Source: Cerrena zonata (taxonomy: Eukaryota > Basidiomycota > Agaricomycetes > Polyporales > Cerrenaceae). Taken from it: DNA of 64,000 nucleotides. Of the stretch, positions 53,450 through 64,000 are shown in pieces; the stretch's first letter is position 1, and each line of letters opens with the position of its first letter. Under the pieces are notes generated by a model. It was not told where the DNA came from and made no database searches. It worked only from the letters and a program-made list of their open reading frames with translations. Position numbers and translations under genes: made by a program. The stretch spans positions 372,001 through 436,000 of the forward strand of contig JASBNA010000001.1 in NCBI GenBank assembly GCA_038087015.1, written 5' to 3'.

Positions 53450-54755
53450 TTAACACGTCCAGGATGCCTGTTGAGCCCGTGTATGTCAGTAGCTGTGGAG
53501 AAGTATATGTTGATTGTAATTGTACTAACGTCAGGCGTTCCGGGTGCTCCGACGCTTTGGTAAGGCTGCATACCCAAGCACTCAGCAAGAGTAACAAGAC
53601 GGTACCCAGCGTTCTGCAGACGCTGAATAGCATAGGGGAGGACCTCGTGACTGTAGAAAAAGGTTAGTCGTTGGATTCGGGCGTTTGGTGCCAGAACTTA
53701 CGCAGTACGTTCTACATGAAATGCATCGTTAGATATTGATAGAGCGGGATGATAGAGTTTCCGTACCATAAACTTCGTGGTTCAATGCGAGAACATTGGA
53801 TGGCCTTCTGGAAACAAGCTGGTCGTAACTTGCCTTGCTTTGGGCTGGCGTGGCGCCTACGGAGTCGCCAGAGCTAAATCATAGTTAGATCCATAGCGCG
53901 GGTAAATTTCGAAAAGCTAGAAGCGTACTCAAAGTCCCAAATGACTACGGTCTGACCTCGAAGACCGGAAGCGTCCCGAACAAGATCGTTGAAATTACCG
54001 TAAGCTTAAGGAGATAGATCAGGATCTGGCTAATAGGGTGAGTGGAGCTGAACACTTACGTGGTCGCATGAAGGCCGGAACTACACCAGCAATCCTTTGC
54101 AATGCCTCTGCAGAACAAAGGGGTTAATTGTCATGGTCAAGGCAACGTCTGACGGGGACACGTACGTTCAACTCGCCACATTTCATCATGGACTACGGTG
54201 ATCGTTTAGAATTACAAACTAGGGAAGAGTTTCAAAGCGTACTTTGGTCCCAAGTGAGGGTGGTCAAATCTTTGTGTGCCCAAGTGTGTGATGCAATTTG
54301 GTGACCATGATCATAGGCATACTTCACCCGCTTTTGATTGTCCGCGCTGTAGATACATTCGTAGTTGTTGCCGTCTGGGAGTGTGCGTTAGAATGTAAGG
54401 ATATATGTCAAGCTTAAGAAAGACTTACTAAAGAAGAATGTTCCGGTTGCATTTGCAGCGACAAGAGCCTTCGAAACATCATACCTAAGGGTAAAAATCT
54501 TTGAGTCAGACTCGGGGTCAAATGTGACGAACAGTATTTCAGAAGCTTACAGATATACCCAAGGACCATCATCCTACAACATACTTTTCAGTCACAGCTA
54601 TTGTCGATAGTTGGCTGACTTACAAAGGTTAACGCGGCGGTGTTGGGTTTAGTACAAGAGTAGACGACGTTGGCACGCGCACGGGGCTCGAGCGGGGAGG
54701 CGCGGGACCCGACGGCGCAGAGGAGGAGGGATGTGAGGATAGTAGAGAAACGCAT
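53450..54755 (-). CDS. Secreted chitin deacetylase / polysaccharide deacetylase (CE4)
   Basis: Removes acetyl groups from chitin in the wall. MRFSTILTSLLLCAVGSRAS is a signal peptide. The CE4 motifs are in order: TAALTFDDGPWVYL (motif 1 with the catalytic and metal Asp), YDHGHQIASHTWAHKDL (motif 2 with the two metal His), FMRPPYG (motif 3), QTVVIWDFDSGD (motif 4), SNVLALNHEVYGT (motif 5). The gene is split into many tiny exons. The last intron ends in CAACAG and the last exon encodes ASWTC at 53450, a usual C-terminus for small fungal deacetylases. About 250 residues, so no extra carbohydrate-binding domain or GPI tail. Extracellular; wall remodelling is inferred. Confidence 0.88.
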
Positions 54756-57270
54756 GATCGTTATGGTCTCAAGGCAGACAAGAGGGAACAGTCTGGCGAA
54801 GGAAAAGGCTGGATAACTCGGGCCTTTTTATACCCCCCCCGGACTTCTAAAAAACGACATAGACGAAACACGAAGGACATTCTCTTGTCGCAGCGGAAGC
54901 GGGCGGAGGATGACCGAACACTAGAATCAATGGCGCCTCTGGTCTTACGATGGTCTCTCCAAGGTCCCTCGACAGGTCTCGAGCGCTCTGAACAACCTCC
55001 GAAATCCGTTTTAGGTATACGCTTGCTTTATAGCCGAAATCGGACAGTGTCCACAAGCCTTCGCCAAATGCTCCGTTCCGGTGGGTGTAAGGTGGATGCG
55101 CTAGGGAGGGACTGGGGAGGGGGATGTAAGGGCAAGAAACCCCGTCCCACCAGTCTCGATCTGCCCGATGCCTTTTTTGATCGCAGAGTATGCAGTAATC
55201 GGAAACACAGCATGCGACGTTTTATGCAGTCATGTGTGCTTAAACCAAGATGTGCCTCAGCCAAGATCCAGTGGTGTACCTGATTGGCCTTTTTTCGAGT
55301 TTTCGAGTCCGCTCTTAATGCTCGAACTCATGGACCACAATTCAAATAGCTTCCAGATCGTGGCAGAAAATCCAGTGTGGCCCAGCAAGCGAAATGAAAG
55401 TTACAAAGAGTCAACACATGATCAACGAACGCCTACCAGGATCGTAATGGTTGATAAAATGGACTATATGATACCATCAATAGCCGCCTTATTTTAGTCT
55501 AGGGAGAAGCCAAGGTACTGCAGAAAGAGATTTTGCAAATTGTTTCATCGCTTTCAACCTCCGATATCGGCTAAAGCATCCTGTTGCTTAAATCTGCCAA
55601 GTGATATGACACATTCTGAATGTCATTGACGGGATATCCCCATGGGCGTAGCCCGCCCTCAGGAAAAGTGAACATGCGAATACAGCATATCACTACAACG
55701 TCGGTCAGACAGAATGTCAATGCCGCATGGACTGTCATATACAACGCACCTCTTTGGATATATACCATGTGATCCAACTCCAACACGATATTACCTTCAA
55801 TTTATGTATTCCTGACTGCTGGGAAGCAACGTTACGAGCAGACGTCGTTCTATTTCTATGAATAAACCGAAGGGTACGTCACATCCGCTATAGAAGACGT
55901 GCGCATACGTCTAGACTTTATGGTTCGTATGAGGGGCTCTTTGAGGACCGGCGAGGGATGGCCATTTGTCTTGTCCCCGACCAATATCAACCAGGTCAGC
56001 AGGTTATTTCGTTGACATCTCAAGTCAATTCCGAGATGAACGTTGTTCGGTTGATCCCCCTTTCTGCCCTGGTGGCACTGGAGGAGGTCAGATGTGCACC
56101 AGGTTGTGCACTATGTCCTCGGCCGACGCCAACCAAGTGTAGAACAAAAAGTAATAGAAGTTGCCACCGTCTAGCCTTCAGAAATATCAGAACCAGGTGT
56201 CCCTTCTATATCAATTCTAGAGACAGACTCGACGCGTCTTCTCTGAAGACTGTCAAGTAATGAGTCAAGATGGCATTTCTCGTTCGATTATGATTGGATT
56301 ATGAGCTCGATTCCAGCGATTACGTGCAACACTAGAACTCCATCAAAGCTGACTGCGAAGTTCAGTAATTCCAACCAAGTCGAGTTCTCAGATTTCTTTA
56401 TACGTACCGTTGGGACCTATATTTGGAGTGTCGTCCGCTATGTGCATGCTGCAACGTCAATATGTGAACCTTATTTCCTCGATCAGAATGAACATATTTG
56501 CATGCAAGTAACATGAATTGACATACTGTATAAGTCTCCACACACCATAGCCTTTCTAAAACTTGTGCCATAGTGTGTACCCACACTGAAAGCGTTCTCC
56601 GTTCGTCCTTAATTCCGCCTTTGCTTCAAGAATGGACATTGGAATTCAACGTCCGACCGGTGTTTAGTAGTACTGCCACAACTCTGTAGTCTCCACACAA
56701 GATCCACGCCAAGCTAGGCATGACCTCTTTCAAAATGGAGAGAAAGGTTGCTGACATATCCGGCAACCGATGGTTTCCAATGGTCCAAGGTGGTCCAAGG
56801 TCTACAGAGTACTGTCTAATGCCGCCGGGCGGTGTCAAATTCGTCAATCGAAGTAGGGAAGTATCTTTTAGGCTGACGCGAGGCATAAGTGACGCAGACG
56901 ACATATCACCCGTTTGAAATGAAGAGGTATGAAAGTGGGGAAGGTTGGATGCAAGGAAGCGGCATGTCTAGTAGCGCCTGGTGCTCACCTGGTGTTCACC
57001 TAGTTCGAATTTGATGTCTTCGGCAAGGCTTACTTGATGATAGTGACATACGAGAAACAGCCTAAGTTGTTTCTATTTTGTTTTGGCTATAGGATAAGTC
57101 GAGCAATATAGTAGATCCGGGACTTCGGATACACGCCTCGATCATACGCTTACAAGTTCGAGTTAATGTGCTAACAAGTATTGAACATTAAGAGGGCATT
57201 ATGTACGTATAATTCTAAACGGAATGAACATGAGTAGAGATAGAATAGTATAGGAACACCAGTATCATCT
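54756..57270. other. Gene-poor stretch of about 2.5 kb
   Basis: The longest gap in the window. Apart from the TATA box it has only short frames of no protein-like character; a 92-codon minus-strand frame at 56626-56904 has no recognisable similarity. No tRNA, transposase or repeat seen. Confidence 0.5.
54823..54832 (-). promoter_or_regulatory. TATA box of the chitin deacetylase gene
   Basis: TATAAAAAGG on the minus strand, about 70 bases before the ATG, directly downstream of a G8 run (54833-54840). Confidence 0.6.
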
Positions 57271-59324
57271 CTACTTCCTGGTAGTCGCAAAGTCGGCCTT
57301 CGCCTCGATCTGCTGGGCTAAGTCATCCAGAGGAGCAGCCATTTTTGTGATGGATGTCGGTGTTTCTGTACCGCTGCCTGGAGTTGACGTGCCATCCGTG
57401 GACACACCTGCCTTCTTCGCCCTTTGCTTTTGAACGCCTCTCAACGTTTTGATACCACCGGAGTAGAAGAAAAGCATAGTGCCGAAGACCATGAAGTGGC
57501 CATACCATCCAAGAAGACCCCACACGCGAAGGGAGTTCTTGACGGTAAGCAACATGAAGGGACCGGCCATATAGTTCATCATCATGACTGAGCAAATGAT
57601 GCCAATGAAGTCATAGAAACGTTTGATAGCAGTTTGAGGTGGAGGAGGTGCACCTCGAACGGAGACGTAGTTCGCAGGAAGGAAAAGAGGTCGGATGTTA
57701 CTCCTGCACAGACGACCGACAGTTTGCGCGAAGGCACCAGTGATGAAAGCAAGGTAGTACCCTCCATCGACACCGTGCTAGGCAGTTCGTCACTACATTA
57801 CACTCCAAAAAAGGTTAGAACAAGAGAACACTCACCCAGAAAGCACTGGTAGCAAATGTGATAATACTGCTTCTGAAACCTGGTTTTTGACCTTTAGGTG
57901 TAACACGCTTGTAGACACATTCCCGGAGCCAGACATTTGTCTTCATATTCCACGAATCAAGCAAAACCTTGATGTTGTCGGGGAACTCGATCGACAGAAT
58001 CTTAACATTTGCGGCACCATCCCATCGAGTTTCACCAGAAGGACCATATCCAGTGAAGCCCAGACCGGTGATAATTGATGCACCCTGTTTACAAATATCA
58101 AATGAGAGTCGAACGCACTAGCAGAAAGTGTCACGTACCTCAGTGAGAGTCCAGATCGCGTAGTATTTGGTTCGTTCAATACAACCGTAGAATTGGAAGA
58201 ATACGATACTGTAAACAATCGGAGTCAGACATCGATAATTTTAACCATAACTTGTCAGAACGCACCGCTGGATGAGACCCATCTTAGCGAACTTTTCAGT
58301 CACCGCAGCCGCGAAGGTGTGTGTTCCACCAAACACAACGAAGATACCCAAGCAAACCAATCCAAGGAGCCCTCGACGGTACGCAACACGCTTTCTGCCC
58401 TTGGGTATCAGTCGTCGAGCAGGAGCCTTGCCCTTTTGTTCGTCCGCTTTCAGGAGCGACTTAAAAACTGTCCCTTCAATAAGGTTCATGTAGTCTGCGA
58501 ACTCAAGGTAGGGGCCAACTAGCATTCCTGGGAAGTAGAAACTGCTCATCGTTAGCATGGGTGATAGACCGAATGATGTCATACTTACACGTATCCTAGG
58601 AATTCCAAAATAGAAGGCGTTTGCACGATGCGCTTTTCCTTTTGCCATTTATCCAATTCCTATATGAAGGCCAAAATAGTAAGGATTGTGAATCCCCAAC
58701 TAGGTGAGAGCCACTCTTACATCAACAGGTCGTCGTCCATCCCAGACATTCCATGCGTATGTCGTAAGTTTCATCGTGAGCACCATCTGTGGACCGGTAA
58801 CTTCGAAGGTCTCATAGCTCAGACCGTAGATGGCACGAATAACATGGCTATACAAGATATTAATTATATGCAAATCTCAATAGTCATCTAGACTTACTTG
58901 TAAGTGAGGTGTCCCATGACGAAGCTGTGCAACATATTTTGAGTGAGACATAATAGAGAGCCATGAAATGAACTGGTGCACTTACACGAAAACTATCCAC
59001 GGCATATTGGAACTTTTGATTGAGGCTGATAGAAAATACGTTCCGAGCGCACTGCCGATCAGTTGTAACGAGCCTCCCCAAAGATCGAGCATGGCTACTA
59101 GGTAGAATAACGAGATCCCAATGTTGAACAAATGTTTTAGGTCATGCCGCTCTTGTGGTATACGAATGAATATACTACCCAGAGGGTAGGAAACGAGCAG
59201 ACATGAGATGAGCTATGACGCGTGACTATTAGCTGCGTTGAGACACAAATAGCGTGCTGCATACCTTTATTTGATCTAGTGAAGCACCTGTCGCCGATGC
59301 CAGCGGTTTGAAAACGGCATCCAT
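57271..59324 (-). CDS. ALE1: MBOAT lysophospholipid acyltransferase (Ale1/LPCAT-like)
   Basis: Re-acylates lysophospholipids in the ER (Lands cycle). Start MDAVFKPLASATGASLDQ. Multiple membrane segments. Family motifs in order: VMGHLTYNHVIRAIY, QTPSILEFLGY, YFPGMLVGPYLEFADY, TRWDGAANVKI, DSWNMKTNVWLRECVYKRV with the catalytic Asn, and TSAFWHGVDGGYYLAF with the catalytic His. LLGWYGHFMVFGTMLFF near the end is also typical. The C-terminus is a disordered Ser/Thr tail. About nine exons; every block I checked is in frame. The gene symbol is by family, not proven orthology. Confidence 0.88.
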
Positions 59325-62300
59325 AGCTAATAGACGTTTCTATCACCTACTAGTATCTACCGAAGGAGTACATGAATAATGACTTTTCGCAACAGTACAC
59401 AGATGACATACCGTTTTGACCCACGTTCACCTTTACGCCCTAGTATCCTTGGATACGATGCCTCCGAAGCTGAAGAGAATGGTTGAACGTTGAAGAACGT
59501 TGAGGTGGCAAGGCGGTCAATTCAAGAAGTTTAGCCCGTCACAGCCATTACGTAGGGGCAATAGTCGATAATTGCATTGGGGTTGGGGGGCGCCCGTCCC
59601 GAAGATACCGGACCCTGAATTCTTGCTCGAGATGGCAGGTTCAGTTTATTGCAACTCTGCCTCCAGGATCCAAAGAGTCATTATCGTCCTCATCTCCTAT
59701 GCAAGTTGCCGCCGCATTGCCATTGCATCGAGAGCTATTTGTCTGTTTTAGGCGTTCTATGGTTTTCTCCTCTGTATTCTGGCGATAAGTGCCTTACCTG
59801 TGATTTCTCGCCTCGTGCATCTGCCAGTCTTCCCGAATCATGAATGTGCCACTTATTTTGACGAGTTCGAAACGACACTAGCACCATCACCATGATACAG
59901 CCAGCGTCGGATGCCAATTCCGTCAAATACAACTACTGGAATTGTAACTTCATCTTGATCTGGTCAATATTGTCTTTAGGACTTTAGAACGCGCATAACA
60001 CGGCCATAGCCTCACCCATGTGTGCTGTATTCGCTCACATCCGACACAGACCCACTCAAAATCGGGCACCTCACATGATTTTCCCTACATCGATGTATGC
60101 TCTCTCATCGGCACGGAGGTGGCAATCCACGCATTATCTCGATAAGCTATGTCGACATTGGTTGTCGAGCAATGACACTGCACCGCCTCCATATACACTC
60201 ACGACGTATGCGGGTATGTTGAACTGATCAATAGACAAACCTTATTTGCCCACCATTGGATTAATTTCCCAACCCATTGTCATCCTAGATCCACCTGGGA
60301 TAGGACGCAATGCACAGCCTTCCTGTCGTAAGTATTTAAGTGCTCTCGAGTCTTCACCCATGAATGTCTATACTCCCTCCATTTCCACTTCCACATCCTA
60401 TCCTCTATACAGTCCCGCCTCCATGAGCAGAACGAACGTCGGTTGGACCTTGTGTGGCGCATCTCTCGTTGTGGTAAGCGCCCCTTCCGCCTCATCTCAA
60501 CATTTTACCTGGATTACTCATTCGATGAACAGACATGGCTTCTGGTGAATGCTGCAGATGCGATATGGATGTATTTCTGTAAGTACATGCCCCCTTCTGT
60601 TTTATTCAATACGGTTCTCACTCCATTATACTCTAGACATCCAGGCATGCATCAATCCCAACCCGAGGACAGCTGTCAATCGGACTCATTCAGGCTTTGA
60701 AGGATACGAGGCCATGATGTTCTTTTTCGGCTTCATCTGGGGTATTGCAAACCTCTTCGTGATGGGTGCTCTTATCGGCGCGACGTGGTCATGGGAGCCG
60801 ACATCCTTCAAGAATTCTCGATCGTGGTCCATTATGAAAGCAATCTTTGTGGCATTCATCCTGTTTCCGATTGCCGTTTTCCTGGTTATCATGCCCTTCT
60901 TTGGTGGATGGATTGTCCTTCCTCTAGCACAAATTGTGGGTTTTTTGAGTTACGCTACATATAAAATGTCAATTAATGTATAATTTTCTTCAGTATGCAT
61001 GGAATCATCGCTGCGACGATTACCCTATGACAGTAGTACTGGACGGGAAAGGCTATTATGGGGCTCGTTTCACCCCAGACGTTGCTCGATTCTACCAAAC
61101 CGGCATTGACCAATCCCTCTACACGTTCGATATTGACACCGATAGTTCCGACTTCGGAACCTTCCACCTACGAGAGTTTGATGTTGATCAGGTCTCAATT
61201 CCTCTCCAGTTCTATCCCACACTCCAACAAATCAACTACAACTTCATCAATAATACCGTGACCGGAAACTGCACCGTACCAGTATCCCAAGGGAGCTCCA
61301 ACACAACTACCAGTCAGTGTGTTTCCGGCTCCTTTGATCTGGGGCAGCCCCTCAGTTTCAATGTCGCCTCCGCCGTACCGTCAAACGCCACCTTCAACGC
61401 CTCATCCGTGGAAACGATCCGAACCTCCCTCAGGACTGTGGATAAGCAATGGACCTTTGGAGATGACGCCCCATCCTTGATCCTACGCGAAGTGAACACC
61501 AACAACCTCCAACTCGAGGAGATTGTCTTACGTACGGCAGTGACGAAGAAAGGCGACTGTACACGACTGAAGATCTGTGTGGCGGGCCCTCCTTCTGTGA
61601 CAAATCCAACTGTTGGAGGGGCTGTGATGGTGCCTCTTGGTATCATTCTCATGAGACAGGCCGACTACTCGATCGAATGTACCACCCCTAGTGATAATTG
61701 AAATGTCTCTTTCCATTGTTGTTCACATATGACGAACTGTTTTGTTGAATTAATCCATAAAACTCCATTACAACATTATTGTAACAATACTAACATGATT
61801 CTTTCATTCTTTGTGTACTGTATAACGCGTTTGTAGAGAAGACTAAATACATTCTTACACTTAATACATTTTCAAGTTGATTACAGCACATCCCAAACAC
61901 GTCCTTCAGCTCCTTGAATTTACGCCTATTCCTGACAAGATCAAGATAAACTAGCATAATATTTTGCCTCATCTCGATTCAAATTAAACCTCCTTACCAT
62001 GACTTGTCGGGGAATATTAGTCGCATTGCCTTTTGCGAGAGCGACTCAGGCAAGTACATGTTATACTATATTAATAAGGACCATGACAGTAATCCTGCAT
62101 GAGGACCTGTGGAGTAAATTATTAGCAGAGAGCAGCGAAAGCGAAGTCAGGGCAGCCCAAACCAATTTCAACTTCTTGGTGTCGGCTGGGGGAACCAGCC
62201 GGGAAACCCCTCGAACGAAGGCAGAAGACCCGGAACAGTATCAGATCATTCCACAAACGAAACCACATGTTGATGGAATGCCAATAGAATTTGGAAGCGT

Positions 62301-64000
62301 ATCACCCCCGGGGAAGGGAAGCGATGAGCGCAGGACACGGACAATGCGACAATGTAAAATTGGAACATGGGAGTTCCCCCGGTGTGATCTCGCACCACAA
62401 CCAGGGCCCAAAAAGGTAAGGGTCGATTTATCGGGGTGGGGCCCTGGGGTGTGATGAGACGAGGTCAATAGCCCACCGTTAAGCGAGTAATGAGGGAAGA
62501 GCAAATGGATATAAAACCCTGGTGCGTCTCACCGTATATCCCCACTTTTCTCCAGCATCTTTACTCATCGATACTCTATACGCCACCTCTCGTCACCGTC
62601 GAGGCAGCTCAATCGATTCTCCTACACCGTCCTCCATAAACCTTCAACATGATCTGGCTCTTTAGCTTCGTCTTCGCCTTTGCCTTATTGGTCATATGGA
62701 CAACTTGCCTTCCACAATGGAAAATCGTAAGCGTCCAACTAGCATGTTTGAGGGCGAACCCACCACTAACGTTGTACTCTTTGCTTCAGAACGACGGGGA
62801 TTGGTTGACGAACCAGATCCTCTGAGCAGTGTTGTCGTGTCTCCCTTTGAACCCCTTAGCGACGACGACGACGATTCGGATACCGACGACTCAGACTTGG
62901 ACGATTCTGAAGCTGAGGACAATGATGGCGTCATTGTCGGTTGTGCCAATTGTTCTGACTGTGTTACCAAACGTCGCGTGCGACGCCGCAACTACAAGGC
63001 CAGGAAATACGTCTACGGCCAAGGCACCGTTGCACTGGCGAACCCCGGCGAGGACATTCCCCAGTACTCTGAGCCCGGACCTTCCTCCTACCCCAAATGT
63101 GACCAGCCCTCCTACTCAATGCCGATCGGTCAAGGGCCTTACCAGCCGTGGCCTTTGCCCATCGGACAAGAACGCCCTATCAGGAATTCATTCCAAGGGC
63201 AAAACCGCACAACTAGTAACGTCGTTAAACCAACGACACATGTGATTCATGGACCAATGGACGAGGAGAAGACGGCGGATGAGGTAGATCCCCCACTCAG
63301 TCCTCCCAGGTTGACAGGTACCGAGCTCGATCCACGGCAAATCAATGGGTTTGATACCTTGACTTCGGGACATGGAGCCGTAGCGATGAACTTGAAGACG
63401 ATGGAGAACATCGGGGGTCACTGACACTATCATTGACTCCATCAAGTTATATACTCAGCAGAAGCTCTGCTGTACCTTGGTTTCAACTGTGCATTAGTAC
63501 AGTATTGTATTACTTGACAGCGACTTGCAAATGATGTTCACCTTTCAAGTTCTTATTTCTTTTCCTCTTGTACTTTGTAGACTCTGTCGTTGACAACCGT
63601 CATCGACAACTTCTCGACCCTTGTAATTGATTTGTTCCCCTGAATGAAAATCCTTGTGTTGTCTGCCTGAAAGAAACCTGTCAAGATCGATGGATATGTA
63701 CAAGATGGACTGTACAGCAGGGCAAAAAAATCTTGAGACCGCAAAAGGAAGGTCCGTACACTGTTTTCGGACAGGGTTCTGAAAGTTTGCACTGCCACAG
63801 TATTCGGGAGAATCTCGCTATCTAAAGTATCTTGTTCTCTTACTATTGGTCTTTATTCACCTTGACACATACGCTGACGTGCCATCGTATGGGATCAGTG
63901 GGTATGTGCTAGCATCGCGCAAAAGAACAACAATCCCGCGCGTGACGAAAGTACAAGATCGTCATAGAGAACGATTACTAGGGAGCCTTAGCTCAAACTC

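Overview
This 64-kb window is compact eukaryotic DNA, almost certainly from a mushroom-forming basidiomycete (Agaricomycetes). Nearly every conserved gene is cut by many very short introns (46-60 bp, GT-AG). Intergenic gaps are a few hundred bases, genes lie on both strands with many divergent pairs, and there are two F-box/LRR-type genes of the kind expanded in mushrooms. The assignment rests on gene content and gene architecture only.

Layout, left to right. 0-21 kb: a truncated F-box gene (+), then a run of minus-strand genes: RRP8 rRNA methyltransferase, a KDM3-type JmjC protein, an SSK1/Mcs4-type response regulator, ARS2/SERRATE, ESF2, and two lineage proteins of unknown function. 22-28 kb: an epoxide hydrolase (+), copy A of an uncharacterised repeat carrying a small gene (-), and a second F-box gene (-). 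28-37 kb: a PIP-box/SQ-TQ-rich protein (-) facing dUTPase (+), a divergent pair of mitochondrial translation genes (GatC-like and MRPS34), an Atg37/ACBD5-like acyl-CoA-binding protein (+), and the class III alcohol dehydrogenase SFA1 (-). 37-53 kb: VFA1 (+), a nucleoside transporter (-), HBS1 (-), mitochondrial SSB/RIM1 (+), a UPF0303 haem-degrading-domain protein with a His-rich tail (-), a NIPA-type magnesium transporter (-), SEC12 (+) and TAF9 (-). 53-64 kb: a secreted chitin deacetylase (-), a gene-poor stretch of 2.5 kb, an ALE1-type MBOAT acyltransferase (-), a membrane protein of unknown function (+), and copy B of the repeat (+) running to the window edge.

Most genes are housekeeping and do not form a metabolic cluster. 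Functional links that the sequence itself suggests are three. The PIP-box gene and DUT1 share a 274-bp divergent promoter with an ACGCGT (MCB) box, and two more ACGCGT copies lie in DUT1 intron 1. GatC and MRPS34 share a 172-bp promoter. The 1.9-kb unit at 24.0-25.9 kb recurs inverted at 62.1-64.0 kb and carries a protein family I do not recognise.

Quality caution: at least eight conserved genes show single-base homopolymer length changes that break an otherwise conserved frame (SSK1, GatC, MRPS34, ACBP, HBS1, RIM1, UPF0303, TAF9). These look more like residual sequencing indels than biology. The affected genes are annotated as intact loci with the break noted.
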